Assembly (NCBI RefSeq): GCF_019635455.1
Contig: NZ_JAHBZJ010000010.1
Span: 62,001 to 126,000 of the forward strand
Source of the DNA: Sphingomonas sp.
GTDB taxonomy: Bacteria; Pseudomonadota; Alphaproteobacteria; Sphingomonadales; Sphingomonadaceae
Direction: 5' to 3'
DNA length: 64,000 bases
In this document: positions 7,193-15,574 of the stretch, piece after piece
Position numbering within the stretch: position 1 is the stretch's first letter
Layout: every line of letters begins with the position of its first letter
Made by a program: the position numbers and the translations under genes
The notes under the pieces: generated by a model
What the model was told of the DNA's origin: nothing
The model's database searches: none
The model's input: the letters and a program-made list of their open reading frames with translations, nothing else

Positions 7193-8482
7193 ATGTCCTT
7201 CTTTACCTCGCTCTCGGGTCTTCAGGCGGCGCAGACCGACATGTCGACCATTTCGCACAACCTGTCGAACGTCTCGACCAACGGCTTCAAGAAGAGCCGC
7301 ACCGAATTCGCCGACGTGATCGCGTCGAGCGTGTCGCTCAACCCGAACCAGATGGTCGGATCCGGCACGGTGGTGAAGGCGATCCGCCAGCAGTTTGGCC
7401 AGGGCGGCCTGCAACAGTCCGCGTCGAGCCTCGACGTGGCGATCGCGGGCGACGGCTTCTTCGCGGTGAAGCCGAGCCTGGAGGCGGCGAGCGTCAACTT
7501 CACCCGCAACGGCAGCTTCCTGGTCGATAGCGACCGCTATGTCACCGATTCGCAGGGCGGCTATCTCCAGGTCTATCCGGTGGACGGTTCGGGCGCGGTC
7601 GTGGCGACCGGCCTCGGCTCCACCGTCAACCTGCGCCTGCCGCAGACCAGTGGCGTGCCGGAAGCGACCAAGAATGTCGCCCTGGCGCTGAACCTGTCCG
7701 CCTATTCGTCGGTGCCGAGCGAGGCGACCCGCTTCACCGCCGCGACGCCCTATGCGTTCGACCGGTTCGATCCGGGTACCTACAACAACTCGACCCAGAC
7801 CACCATCTACGACGCCAGCGGCAACCCGCTGACGATGACCAACTATTTCGTGCGTGAGACGACGACGACGCCGAGCACCTGGTCGGTCTATTCCTTCGTC
7901 GGTGACAAGCAGCTGGCGGTCGATAATGCCAATCCGGCGCCGGTCACCCTGACCTTCGACGCGAACGGGGCGATGACGTCGCCGACCAGCGCGACCCAGT
8001 TCGCCCCGGTCACCGTCGGCACCAGCACGTCGGAGCAGACGATCTCGCTCGATTTCGGCACCGCGACGACGCAGCTCGGCGCGCCGTTCAGCATCAATGC
8101 GCGGACCCAGGACGGCAAGGCCGTCGGCCAACTGGACGGCGTGACGGTCGGCGAGGACGGCATCGTCCGCGCCAGCTTCTCGAACGGCGACAGCCAGGCG
8201 CTGGGCAAGGTGGCACTGGCGAACTTCGCCAACCCGTCGGGCCTGCGCCAGCTGGGCAATTCGACCTGGGCGGCGACCGGCCTGTCCGGCGAACCGCGCC
8301 TGGGCGAGGCGGGCGTCAACGGCTTTGGCGGCCTGATGGCCGGCGCGATCGAGCGGTCGAACGTCGATATCACCGAAGAACTGGTCGGCCTGATCGCGGC
8401 GCAGCGCAATTTCCAGGCGAACGCCAAGGCGCTCGATACCGCGAGCCAGATCTCGCAGACCATCTTCAACATCCGCAGCTGA
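7193..8482 (+). CDS. flgE: Flagellar hook protein FlgE
   Basis: FlgE polymerises to form the hook. The 429-residue protein starts with LSGLQAAQTDMSTISHNLSN (axial-protein signature), carries the central hook domains (SSLDVAIAGDGFFAVKPS at about 80-100) and ends with the typical helix ELVGLIAAQRNFQANAKALD followed by IFNIRS. AGGAG lies 8 nt before the ATG. It sits in the expected place between flgD and flgF. Confidence 0.96.
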   Translation: MSFFTSLSGLQAAQTDMSTISHNLSNVSTNGFKKSRTEFADVIASSVSLNPNQMVGSGTVVKAIRQQFGQGGLQQSASSLDVAIAGDGFFAVKPSLEAASVNFTRNGSFLVDSDRYVTDSQGGYLQVYPVDGSGAVVATGLGSTVNLRLPQTSGVPEATKNVALALNLSAYSSVPSEATRFTAATPYAFDRFDPGTYNNSTQTTIYDASGNPLTMTNYFVRETTTTPSTWSVYSFVGDKQLAVDNANPAPVTLTFDANGAMTSPTSATQFAPVTVGTSTSEQTISLDFGTATTQLGAPFSINARTQDGKAVGQLDGVTVGEDGIVRASFSNGDSQALGKVALANFANPSGLRQLGNSTWAATGLSGEPRLGEAGVNGFGGLMAGAIERSNVDITEELVGLIAAQRNFQANAKALDTASQISQTIFNIRS

Positions 8483-8508
8483 TTTCAGCAGGTTAGGAGG
8501 CACCAGCG

Positions 8509-9252
8509 ATGGACAGACTCGTCTATACCGCACTGTCGGGGCTCAAGGGCCAGATGGATGCGCAGGCGACGATCGCGAACAACATCGCGAACGCCTCCAC
8601 GATTGGCTACCGCGCCGACCGGGTCAATTTCGACCGGCTGATCGTGAAGGGCGACGGGTTCGATTCCCGCCAGCCCAACGCCGAATCGGTCGTCGATATG
8701 GACCGGCGCGCGGGCGCCATCGTCCAGACCGGCCGCGGGCTGGACGTCGCCATCACCGGCGACAACTGGCTTGCGGTCCAGGCTGCCGACGGCAGCGAAG
8801 CCTATACGAGGCGCGGCGATCTCCGTGTCGCGCCGAGTGGTGTGTTGGAAACCGGCGACGGTTTCCCGGTGATGGGGTCGGGGGGCCCCATCACCGTGCC
8901 ACCCCATGACAAGATCATGATCGCCGAGGACGGCACCGTCTCGATCGTGCCGCCCGGAGCGGACCCGAGCCAGCCGCCGCAGGTGATCGATCGGCTGAAG
9001 CTGACCAGCGACAAGGGCAGTGACACGGTGAAGGGACTGGACAATCTGCTCCATGTCCGGGGCGGCGGCGTGCTGCCCGACGATCTCGACGCGAAGGTGA
9101 TGAGCGGGGCGCTCGAACAGTCGAACGTCAACCTCACCCAGGCGCTGGTCGATATGATCGAAAACCAGCGCAGCTACGAGGTTCAGGCCAACCTCCTGAA
9201 AGAGGCCAAGAATATGGACGAGAGCTCCGCATCCCTGATGCGCGTTGGCTGA
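8509..9252 (+). CDS. flgF: Proximal rod protein FlgF
   Basis: A 247-residue rod subunit with IANNIANASTIGYRADRVNF near the start and the C-terminal helix QALVDMIENQRSYEVQANLL. A strong AGGAGG precedes the ATG. Two local oddities lie in or after it: a perfect 10-bp inverted repeat inside the gene (8868-8895), and a duplicated 17-bp tail straddling the stop (9236-9252 and 9268-9284). Confidence 0.95.
   Translation: MDRLVYTALSGLKGQMDAQATIANNIANASTIGYRADRVNFDRLIVKGDGFDSRQPNAESVVDMDRRAGAIVQTGRGLDVAITGDNWLAVQAADGSEAYTRRGDLRVAPSGVLETGDGFPVMGSGGPITVPPHDKIMIAEDGTVSIVPPGADPSQPPQVIDRLKLTSDKGSDTVKGLDNLLHVRGGGVLPDDLDAKVMSGALEQSNVNLTQALVDMIENQRSYEVQANLLKEAKNMDESSASLMRVG
8868..8895. repeat. Perfect 10-bp hairpin inside flgF
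   Basis: GGTGATGGGG is followed by an 8-nt loop (8878-8885, mostly G) and then CCCCATCACC, a perfect inverted repeat. It falls within codons for a loop of FlgF. There is no T tract, so it is more likely an RNA stability or pausing element than a terminator. Confidence 0.6.
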
Positions 9253-9284
9253 AACATCAGCCCGCGTTGATGCGCGTTGGCTGA
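9236..9284 (+). repeat. Short direct repeat at the flgF stop
   Basis: TGATGCGCGTTGGCTGA occurs at 9236-9252, where it encodes the last residues and stop of flgF, and again at 9268-9284 in the spacer before flgG. The offset is 32 bp. It looks like a small recent tandem duplication or a relic of a shifted stop codon. Confidence 0.8.
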
Positions 9285-9308
9285 GCGAGTTGAAGAAGGA
9301 ATAGACCG

Positions 9309-10097
9309 ATGGGTTCTGCGGCAATGCACATCGCGCGCACCGGGCTTGACGCCCAGGACATGCGCATGCGGGTGATCTCGAACAACCTGGCCAACGTCAA
9401 CACGACCGGGTTCAAGCGCGATCGCGCGAGTTTCGAGGCGCTGGCCTATCAGGTGGTCACCGCGCCGGGATCGTCCAGCACGTCCGAAACCAAATATGCG
9501 ACGGGCCTCAATCTCGGCACCGGCGTGCGCGTTCAGGGGACCGCGCGGATCGATACCCAGGGGTCGCTTCAGACGACGGGCAATTCGCTAGACCTGGCGC
9601 TCGACGGCAATGGCTATTTCCAGGTGCAGATGCCGGGCGGGCAACTTGGATACACCCGCGCGGGCAACTTCTCCCGCTCGCCCGAAGGCCTGCTGGTGAC
9701 CAGCGAGGGCTATCAGGTCATGCCCGGGATCACGATTCCCGAAGGCGCGACGTCGATCACGATCGGCAGCGACGGCACCGTCAGCGCGACGATCCCCGGC
9801 CAGACCGAGGCGAGCCAGATCGGCCAGATCCAGATCGCGGCCTTTCCGAACGCCGCCGGGCTTCAGGCGGTCGGCGACAATTATCTGGTCGAGACCGCAG
9901 CGAGCGGCGCCGTCAATCTGGGCGTCGCGGGGCAGGACGGTCGCGGCAACATCCGCCAGGGCATGCTGGAGGGGTCGAACGTGAATGTCGTCGAGGAACT
10001 GGTCGACATGATCGAGACCCAGCGCGCGTATGAGGTCAATTCCAAGATGATCTCCGCGACCGACGAAATGCTCAAATATGTCAACCAGAACATCTGA
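9309..10097 (+). CDS. flgG: Distal rod protein FlgG
   Basis: FlgG forms the distal rod crossing the periplasm. The 262-residue product has ISNNLANVNTTGFKRDRASF near residues 25-45, the internal NSLDLALDGNGYFQVQMPGG strand region and the C-terminal EELVDMIETQRAYEVNSKMI helix. Length matches FlgG (about 260). GAAGAAGGA lies upstream of the ATG. Confidence 0.96.
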   Translation: MGSAAMHIARTGLDAQDMRMRVISNNLANVNTTGFKRDRASFEALAYQVVTAPGSSSTSETKYATGLNLGTGVRVQGTARIDTQGSLQTTGNSLDLALDGNGYFQVQMPGGQLGYTRAGNFSRSPEGLLVTSEGYQVMPGITIPEGATSITIGSDGTVSATIPGQTEASQIGQIQIAAFPNAAGLQAVGDNYLVETAASGAVNLGVAGQDGRGNIRQGMLEGSNVNVVEELVDMIETQRAYEVNSKMISATDEMLKYVNQNI

Positions 10098-10107
10098 GGG
10101 GCGGATC

Positions 10108-10791
10108 GTGAAGTTCATCGCAGGCCTGCTGACCGGAGCCGCCGTCGTCGCGGTGATCGCCGTCGCCGCACCCGGCACGGCCGACGCGCGCAAGCGCGTG
10201 AAGGAGGATTTCTCCGTCACGCTGCCGACCCCCGCCCCCGCCGCACCGGCGGCCGCCACCGGATCGATCTTTCAGGCAGGCGAAGGCTATGCCGCGCTGT
10301 ACGAGGGGACCCGCGCGCGCCGTGTCGGCGATCCGCTGACGATCGTGCTGGTCGAAAAGACGAGCGCGTCCAAATCCTCCGGATCGCAGCTGGACAGCAG
10401 CGGCGGCTTTTCGATCACGCCGCCGACCACCGGCGCGCTCAACCTCTTCAACCAGAGCGACGCGAGCATTTCCGGCAAGCGCGGGTTCAAGGGCAGCGGC
10501 GCCGCCGACCAGTCCAACGCGCTGTCGGGCGAGATCAGCGTGACCGTTGCCGAAGTCTATCCCAACGGCACCATGCTGGTGCAGGGACAGAAGCGCGTGA
10601 CGCTCAACCGCGGCGACGAATTCATCCAGATCAAGGGCATCGTCCGCTCCACCGACATCACGGCGGACAACCGCATCGCATCGACCCGCGTGGCCGATGC
10701 CCGCATCGCCTATACCGGCAAGGGCGATGTCGCCCGCGCCGGCCGCCAGGGGTGGCTCAGCCGCTTCTTCCAGGTCATCAGCCCTTTCTGA
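10108..10791 (+). CDS. flgH: L-ring protein FlgH without a lipobox cysteine
   Basis: FlgH forms the outer-membrane L ring. The domain is clear: GSIFQAGEGYAALYEGTRAR, GDPLTIVLVEKTSASKSSG and the C-terminal VADARIAYTGKGDVARAGRQ. I chose the GTG at 10108 behind GGGGCGG, giving 227 aa. The N-terminus is a signal peptide, GLLTGAAVVAVIAVAAPG then TADA|RKR. FlgH is normally a lipoprotein with a Cys right after the signal; no Cys occurs anywhere in this product or in the upstream in-frame extension, so lipidation appears lost and signal peptidase I processing is likely. Confidence 0.93.
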   Translation: MKFIAGLLTGAAVVAVIAVAAPGTADARKRVKEDFSVTLPTPAPAAPAAATGSIFQAGEGYAALYEGTRARRVGDPLTIVLVEKTSASKSSGSQLDSSGGFSITPPTTGALNLFNQSDASISGKRGFKGSGAADQSNALSGEISVTVAEVYPNGTMLVQGQKRVTLNRGDEFIQIKGIVRSTDITADNRIASTRVADARIAYTGKGDVARAGRQGWLSRFFQVISPF

Positions 10792-10802
10792 GGATGCTTC
10801 CC

Positions 10803-11897
10803 ATGATCCGCTTTCTGATCGCACTCCTCGCGACGCTGATCCTCGCCCAGCCGGTTTCGGCCGAGCGCATCAAGGATCTCGGCGCGTTTCAGGGCATCCG
10901 CTCGAACCAGCTGACCGGCTATGGCATCGTCGTAGGCCTGCCCGGCACGGGCGACGACAATCTGGAATATACCGTCCAGTCGATGAAGGGCGTGACCGCG
11001 CGGTTCGGCCTGGCGCTGCCGCCGGGCGTCAATCCCGGGCTGAAGAACGCGGCGGTGGTGCTGGTCACCGCCGAACTGCCGCCCTTCGCCAAGCCGGGCC
11101 AGAAGCTCGACATCACCGTCTCGTCGATGGGCAAGGCGAAGAGCCTGCGCGGCGGCACGCTGGTGCTCACCCCGCTGATCGGTGCCGACGGACAGATCTA
11201 TGCGATGGCGCAGGGCAATCTGGCGGTCGGCGGCCTGGGTGCCGAAGGCGCCGACGGGTCCAAGATCGTCGTCAACATCCCTTCGTCGGGCCGCATTCCG
11301 GAAGGGGCGACGGTCGAGCGCGCGGTCGAAACCGGCTTCGCCACCGCGCCGACGCTGACGTTCAACCTCGCCCGTGCCGATTTCACCACGGCGCAGCGCG
11401 TCGCCGACGCGATCAACGGCCGTTTCGGCTTTGGCACGGCGCGCGCGCTCGACGCGGTATCGATCGCGGTCACCGCGCGCCCCGGCGCCGACCTGCGCGC
11501 GCAGGTGATGAGCGAGATCGAAAATCTGATGGTCGATGCCGCCGAGGCGCCGGCAAAGGTGATCGTCAACGCCCGCACCGGCACCGTCGTCATCAATTCC
11601 GCGGTCCGCGTCAGCGCAGCGGCGGTAACACATGGTAAACTAACGGTGCGTATTGATGAAAGCCAGCGCGTCAGCCAGCCGCTTCCGTTCAGCCAGGGTA
11701 AGACCGCGGTCGAACAGAAAAGCGGGGTGGGCGTCGAGGAGGAAAAGCGCCCGATGTTCCTGCTGGATCCCGGTCCCAAGCTGGCCGACGTGGTCAAGGC
11801 GGTGAACGCGATCGGCGCGTCGCCGGCCGATCTGGTCGCCATTCTCGAAGCCCTGAAGCAGGCCGGCGCACTCAAAGCGGAGCTCATCGTCCTGTGA
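10803..11897 (+). CDS. flgI: P-ring protein FlgI
   Basis: FlgI builds the periplasmic P ring around the rod. The 364-residue product has a signal peptide (FLIALLATLILAQPVSA then ERIKDLG) and the family body with RSNQLTGYGIVVGLPGTGDD and IPEGATVERAVETGF. The ATG at 10803 has GAGG at suitable spacing and lies 11 nt after the flgH stop. Its end overlaps flgJ through GTGA. Confidence 0.95.
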   Translation: MIRFLIALLATLILAQPVSAERIKDLGAFQGIRSNQLTGYGIVVGLPGTGDDNLEYTVQSMKGVTARFGLALPPGVNPGLKNAAVVLVTAELPPFAKPGQKLDITVSSMGKAKSLRGGTLVLTPLIGADGQIYAMAQGNLAVGGLGAEGADGSKIVVNIPSSGRIPEGATVERAVETGFATAPTLTFNLARADFTTAQRVADAINGRFGFGTARALDAVSIAVTARPGADLRAQVMSEIENLMVDAAEAPAKVIVNARTGTVVINSAVRVSAAAVTHGKLTVRIDESQRVSQPLPFSQGKTAVEQKSGVGVEEEKRPMFLLDPGPKLADVVKAVNAIGASPADLVAILEALKQAGALKAELIVL

Positions 11898-12253
11898 CCC
11901 AGATTGCGGCGCCCGGTTCGACCACGATCGACGGCAGTGTCTCCACCGACACGGCCCGCCTCGGCACGCGCGCCAATCTGGAGGCCGCCGGCCAGAAGTT
12001 CGAGGCGATCTTCACCAAGATGATGCTGTCGTCGATGCGCAAGGCGAAGCTGGCGGACAGCCTGTTCGAAAGCCAGGCGCTCGACCAGTTTCGCGACATG
12101 CAGGACGACCAGCTCGCCCGCAACATGGCGGTGCATGCGCCGATGGGCATCGGCAAGGCGATGACCGATTTCCTCGCCAAATCGGCTGCCGTCACCGAAA
12201 GCCCCGCGGGCGCGGCGGCGAACGATGCCGCCAGCCCGGATGATCGGTCATGA
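11894..12253 (+). CDS. flgJ: Rod-binding FlgJ, single-domain form
   Basis: Only the N-terminal rod-binding domain is present (119 aa versus about 310 in enterics): AAGQKFEAIFTKMMLSSMR and DQFRDMQDDQLARNMA are the family core. The muramidase domain is absent, as is usual in alphaproteobacteria; the separate SLT enzyme at 2115-2990 probably supplies that activity. The GTG start overlaps the flgI stop, and the stop overlaps the flgK ATG (ATGA). Confidence 0.9.
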   Translation: MTQIAAPGSTTIDGSVSTDTARLGTRANLEAAGQKFEAIFTKMMLSSMRKAKLADSLFESQALDQFRDMQDDQLARNMAVHAPMGIGKAMTDFLAKSAAVTESPAGAAANDAASPDDRS

Positions 12254-13584
12254 GCGACATCCTTTCGATCGGCGCCAGCGGCGTCCGCGCCTATCAGTCG
12301 GCGCTGACGACGACGTCTGAGAATATCGCGAACGCGGCGACCGACGGCTATTCGCGCCGCGTCGCCGTCACGCGCGAGGTGATTGCGCCATCGACCGGCA
12401 CCAACCGGATCGTCAACGGGATCGGCGTCAGCATCGCCGGCGTCACCCGCAGCGGCAGCGATCTGAAGAGCGCCGAGGTGCGTAGCGCCGGATCGGACCT
12501 GGCCCGCACCCAGGCCGGGACCGTGTGGCTGAGCCGGATCGAAAGCGCGCTGACCGGGAACAAGCTCGACGAACAGCTCACCAGCTTCTTCAACGCCGCA
12601 ACCGCGCTTGCCGCCGATCCGTCGGCGAGCGCGCCGCGCGCGACGATGCTGCAAAGCGCCGCCAGTCTGTCCAACGGGTTCGCCGCGACCGCCAATGCGC
12701 TGGACGGCGCGCTCGCCGATCTCGACGCGAGCGCCGACGGGATGGCGGATCAGCTCAATTCGTTCACAGCCAGCCTGGCGCGGGTCAATTCGGGGCTGGG
12801 TCGCACCGCGGCCGGCACCAGCGCCCAGGCGGCGCTGCTGGACGAACGCGATCGCCTGCTCGAATCGATGAGCGCGCTGGTCGATGTCTCGGCGACGTTC
12901 GACGAGAGCGGGCGAGCGACGGTAAAGGCCGGCGCCGGCGGCCCTCTGCTGGTGCAGGGGGATCGCGCCGCGGTCGCGACCTATGCACGCGGACCCGATG
13001 GCTCGACCTCGTTCGCCGTGTACGGGATCGAGGGGGTCCAGTCGCTCAATCCGGCGGGCGGCGCGATCGCCGGCATCGCCGAAGGCGCCGCGCGGATCAG
13101 CGATGCGCGCGCCGCGCTCGACGCGCTCGCCGTCGATTTCGCGAACGGCGTGAACAGTGTTCAGGCGGCCGGCGCGGACCTTGACGGCAATGCCGGCGCG
13201 CCGATGTTCGCGGCGACGGGCGCGAAGGATTTCAAGCTGGTCCTCAACGATCCGCGCGGCATCGCCGCCGCATCGCCCGGGACCGGTGCCTATGACAATG
13301 GCAACCTGACCGCGCTGGCCACGCTGCGCAGCGACGGCAAGTTCGAATCGCGCGTGACCACGCTGGTCACCGACAATGCGGCGGCGCTGTCCGCGCGGCG
13401 ATCGGTCGCCGACGTGCAATCGACGATCCGCGACAATGCGGTCGCCGCGCGCAACGCCGAAAGCGGCGTCAATATCGATGAGGAAGCGGTCGATCTGATC
13501 CGTTTCCAGCAGGCCTATCAGGCGTCGAGCCGCGTGATCCAGGTGGCGCGCGAGACGCTCGAAACCCTCTTCAACATCCGGTGA
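12250..13584 (+). CDS. flgK: Hook-filament junction protein FlgK (HAP1)
   Basis: A 444-residue hook-associated protein. The N-terminal ALTTTSENIANAATDGYSRR and the C-terminal VDLIRFQQAYQASSRVIQVA with TLFNIR are the paired axial helices. It joins hook to filament with FlgL and is a client of the FlgN-like chaperone. Start and stop overlap the neighbouring genes by 4 nt each. Confidence 0.95.
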   Translation: MSDILSIGASGVRAYQSALTTTSENIANAATDGYSRRVAVTREVIAPSTGTNRIVNGIGVSIAGVTRSGSDLKSAEVRSAGSDLARTQAGTVWLSRIESALTGNKLDEQLTSFFNAATALAADPSASAPRATMLQSAASLSNGFAATANALDGALADLDASADGMADQLNSFTASLARVNSGLGRTAAGTSAQAALLDERDRLLESMSALVDVSATFDESGRATVKAGAGGPLLVQGDRAAVATYARGPDGSTSFAVYGIEGVQSLNPAGGAIAGIAEGAARISDARAALDALAVDFANGVNSVQAAGADLDGNAGAPMFAATGAKDFKLVLNDPRGIAAASPGTGAYDNGNLTALATLRSDGKFESRVTTLVTDNAAALSARRSVADVQSTIRDNAVAARNAESGVNIDEEAVDLIRFQQAYQASSRVIQVARETLETLFNIR

Positions 13585-14495
13585 CCGTGATGCGCGTGAC
13601 GACCAGCCAGACCTTTGACCGGCCGAGCCTGTTGATGGCAAACCTCAACCGCGAGGCGGATCGGTTGCAGACCCAGGTGGCGACCGGCAAGAAGATCCAG
13701 GCCCCGTCCGACAGCGCTCCGGACTGGCAGCGGCTATCGACGCTCAGCCGGGCGGCGGCGGACGACACCGCCTATACCAGCAACGCGAAACTCGCCCAGT
13801 CGCTGCTGGCGGACAGCGACGCGTCGATGTCGTCGATCGAGACCCAGCTCCAGCGCGCCAAGGAAATCGCGGTTCAGGCGAACAGCGACACGCTGTCCCC
13901 GGAGGCACGCAGCCAGCTGAAGGATCAGGTCGATGCGATCATCACCGACATCCTGAACCTTGCCAATGCCAAGGATACGCGCGGCCAGCCGCTGTTCGCC
14001 GGCGCGTCCGGCGACACCGCCTATGCGCGGCAGGGCGATGGCAGCATCGCCTATGTCGGCGGCGGCGAAGCCTCCACCATCCCGATCGCCAACGGCGTTT
14101 CGGTTCAGGCGACCCAGAGCGGGGCGCGCGTGTTCGCGGTCAAGACCGACAGCGGCGACAGCGACGTCTTCGCCATCCTCTCCGCCTTTTCGGCGGCGCT
14201 GGCGACCGACGCACCGCAGGGCGGCATCGACAAGGCGCTCGGCGAGCTGGATTCGGCGCTCGACAGCGTCGGCACCGTCCGCTCCTCGATCGGCGCGCGC
14301 GCCTATGGCGTCGATCTGGAACTCAACCGCCTGTCCGACGCGAATGTCGCGCGGGAAACCGAGCGTTCGGGGATCGAGGACGCCGACACCACCGAATCGA
14401 TCGCCCAGCTGCAAAAGACGCTGACCATTCTTCAGGCGACCCAGGCCAGCTTCACCAAGCTGACCAGCCTGTCGCTGTTCGACTATCTGCGCTGA
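13581..14495 (+). CDS. flgL: Hook-filament junction protein FlgL (HAP3)
   Basis: A 304-residue flagellin-related junction protein: MANLNREADRLQTQVATGKK at the N-terminus and SIAQLQKTLTILQATQASFT at the C-terminus. The start is unclear because GTG (13581), GTG (13587) and ATG (13590) are in one frame; the first overlaps the flgK stop in a GTGA, the pattern used elsewhere in this operon. It is the last gene of the flg operon. Confidence 0.93.
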   Translation: MTVMRVTTSQTFDRPSLLMANLNREADRLQTQVATGKKIQAPSDSAPDWQRLSTLSRAAADDTAYTSNAKLAQSLLADSDASMSSIETQLQRAKEIAVQANSDTLSPEARSQLKDQVDAIITDILNLANAKDTRGQPLFAGASGDTAYARQGDGSIAYVGGGEASTIPIANGVSVQATQSGARVFAVKTDSGDSDVFAILSAFSAALATDAPQGGIDKALGELDSALDSVGTVRSSIGARAYGVDLELNRLSDANVARETERSGIEDADTTESIAQLQKTLTILQATQASFTKLTSLSLFDYLR

Positions 14496-14551
14496 CGTCT
14501 CAATCCGCCGGTAACCATATCGTTAGGGTTTGGCGGCAAGACTGTCGGAAG

Positions 14552-14577
14552 GCGCCCGCACCGGATCCTGCGGGCGC
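14552..14577. terminator. Hairpin between flgL and motA
   Basis: GCGCCCGCA and TGCGGGCGC form a perfect 9-bp stem around an 8-nt loop. There is no T tract, so it may be an intrinsic terminator of weak type, a processing site or an mRNA stabiliser separating the flg operon from motA. Confidence 0.5.
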
Positions 14578-14598
14578 GATACGGGGGTTCACGCACGC

Positions 14599-15462
14599 AT
14601 GTTTCCGATCATCGGCCTTGTCGTCCTGATTGCGATGGTCTTCGGCGGCTTCGTCTTTACCGGCGGCGCGCTCGAACCCGTGCTTCATGCGATCCCGCAC
14701 GAAATGCTGATCATCGGCGGCGCCGCCATGGGCGCGTTGATCATCGGCAATTCGGGGCGCGAGCTGAAGGCGCTGGGCGGCGGATTCGCCAAGGTGCTGA
14801 AAGGGCCGAAATACAAGAAGCAGGACTATCTCGACGTCATCTTCCTCGTCAGCAAGCTGATGAAGATGCTGCGCGTCGATGGGCCGATCGCGCTTGAACC
14901 GCATGTCGAGGATCCCAAATCGTCCGCCATTTTCGCGGAATATCCGCGCCTGCTCGCCGACCACACGCTCGTCAACCTGATCGCCGACACGCTGCGCCTG
15001 GTCGTGGTTTCGTCCGGCACGCTGGACGTCAATGCGGTTGAGGACGTGATGGACAATGCCATCAAGACCCACCACCACGAGGTCGAGGAGCCGCAGCACG
15101 CGATCCAGAACCTGGCCGATGCGCTGCCCGCGCTGGGCATCGTCGCGGCGGTGCTGGGCGTGGTCAAGACGATGGGATCGATCGACAAGCCGCCCAGCAT
15201 CCTGGGCGCGATGATCGGATCGGCGCTGGTCGGCACGTTCCTGGGCGTGCTGCTCGCCTATGGCATGATCGGCCCGATGGCGAGCCGCCTCAAGCAGATC
15301 ATCGACGCCGACGCCGCGATCTATCACACGGTCAAGCAGATCATCATCGCCTCGCTCCACGGACACCCGCAGCCGCTGGTGATCGAGGCGGCGCGCAGCG
15401 GCATCGCCCATCACAATCAGCCCGGCTTTGCCGAGGTGTTCGACGGCCTGCGCGGAAGGTAG
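14599..15462 (+). CDS. motA: Flagellar motor stator protein MotA
   Basis: A 287-residue MotA of the long alphaproteobacterial type. It starts MFPIIGLVVLIAMVFGGFVF, and near residues 165-225 has ALPALGIVAAVLGVVKTMGS then GTFLGVLLAYGMIGPM, the two C-terminal membrane segments lining the proton path. I chose the ATG at 14599 because the MotA N-terminus begins there; there is no clear Shine-Dalgarno. It is followed by motB after 112 nt. Confidence 0.94.
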   Translation: MFPIIGLVVLIAMVFGGFVFTGGALEPVLHAIPHEMLIIGGAAMGALIIGNSGRELKALGGGFAKVLKGPKYKKQDYLDVIFLVSKLMKMLRVDGPIALEPHVEDPKSSAIFAEYPRLLADHTLVNLIADTLRLVVVSSGTLDVNAVEDVMDNAIKTHHHEVEEPQHAIQNLADALPALGIVAAVLGVVKTMGSIDKPPSILGAMIGSALVGTFLGVLLAYGMIGPMASRLKQIIDADAAIYHTVKQIIIASLHGHPQPLVIEAARSGIAHHNQPGFAEVFDGLRGR

Positions 15463-15574
15463 TGTTTTTCGTGCGTCCCGGCACCGCCCTCCGCAGCCTG
15501 TCCGTCGATACTGCGCATCACCGGAGCCCGGGGGTGCGGGCTGGTGCCGCCTCGCGCCGTGAGGCGTCGGACAA

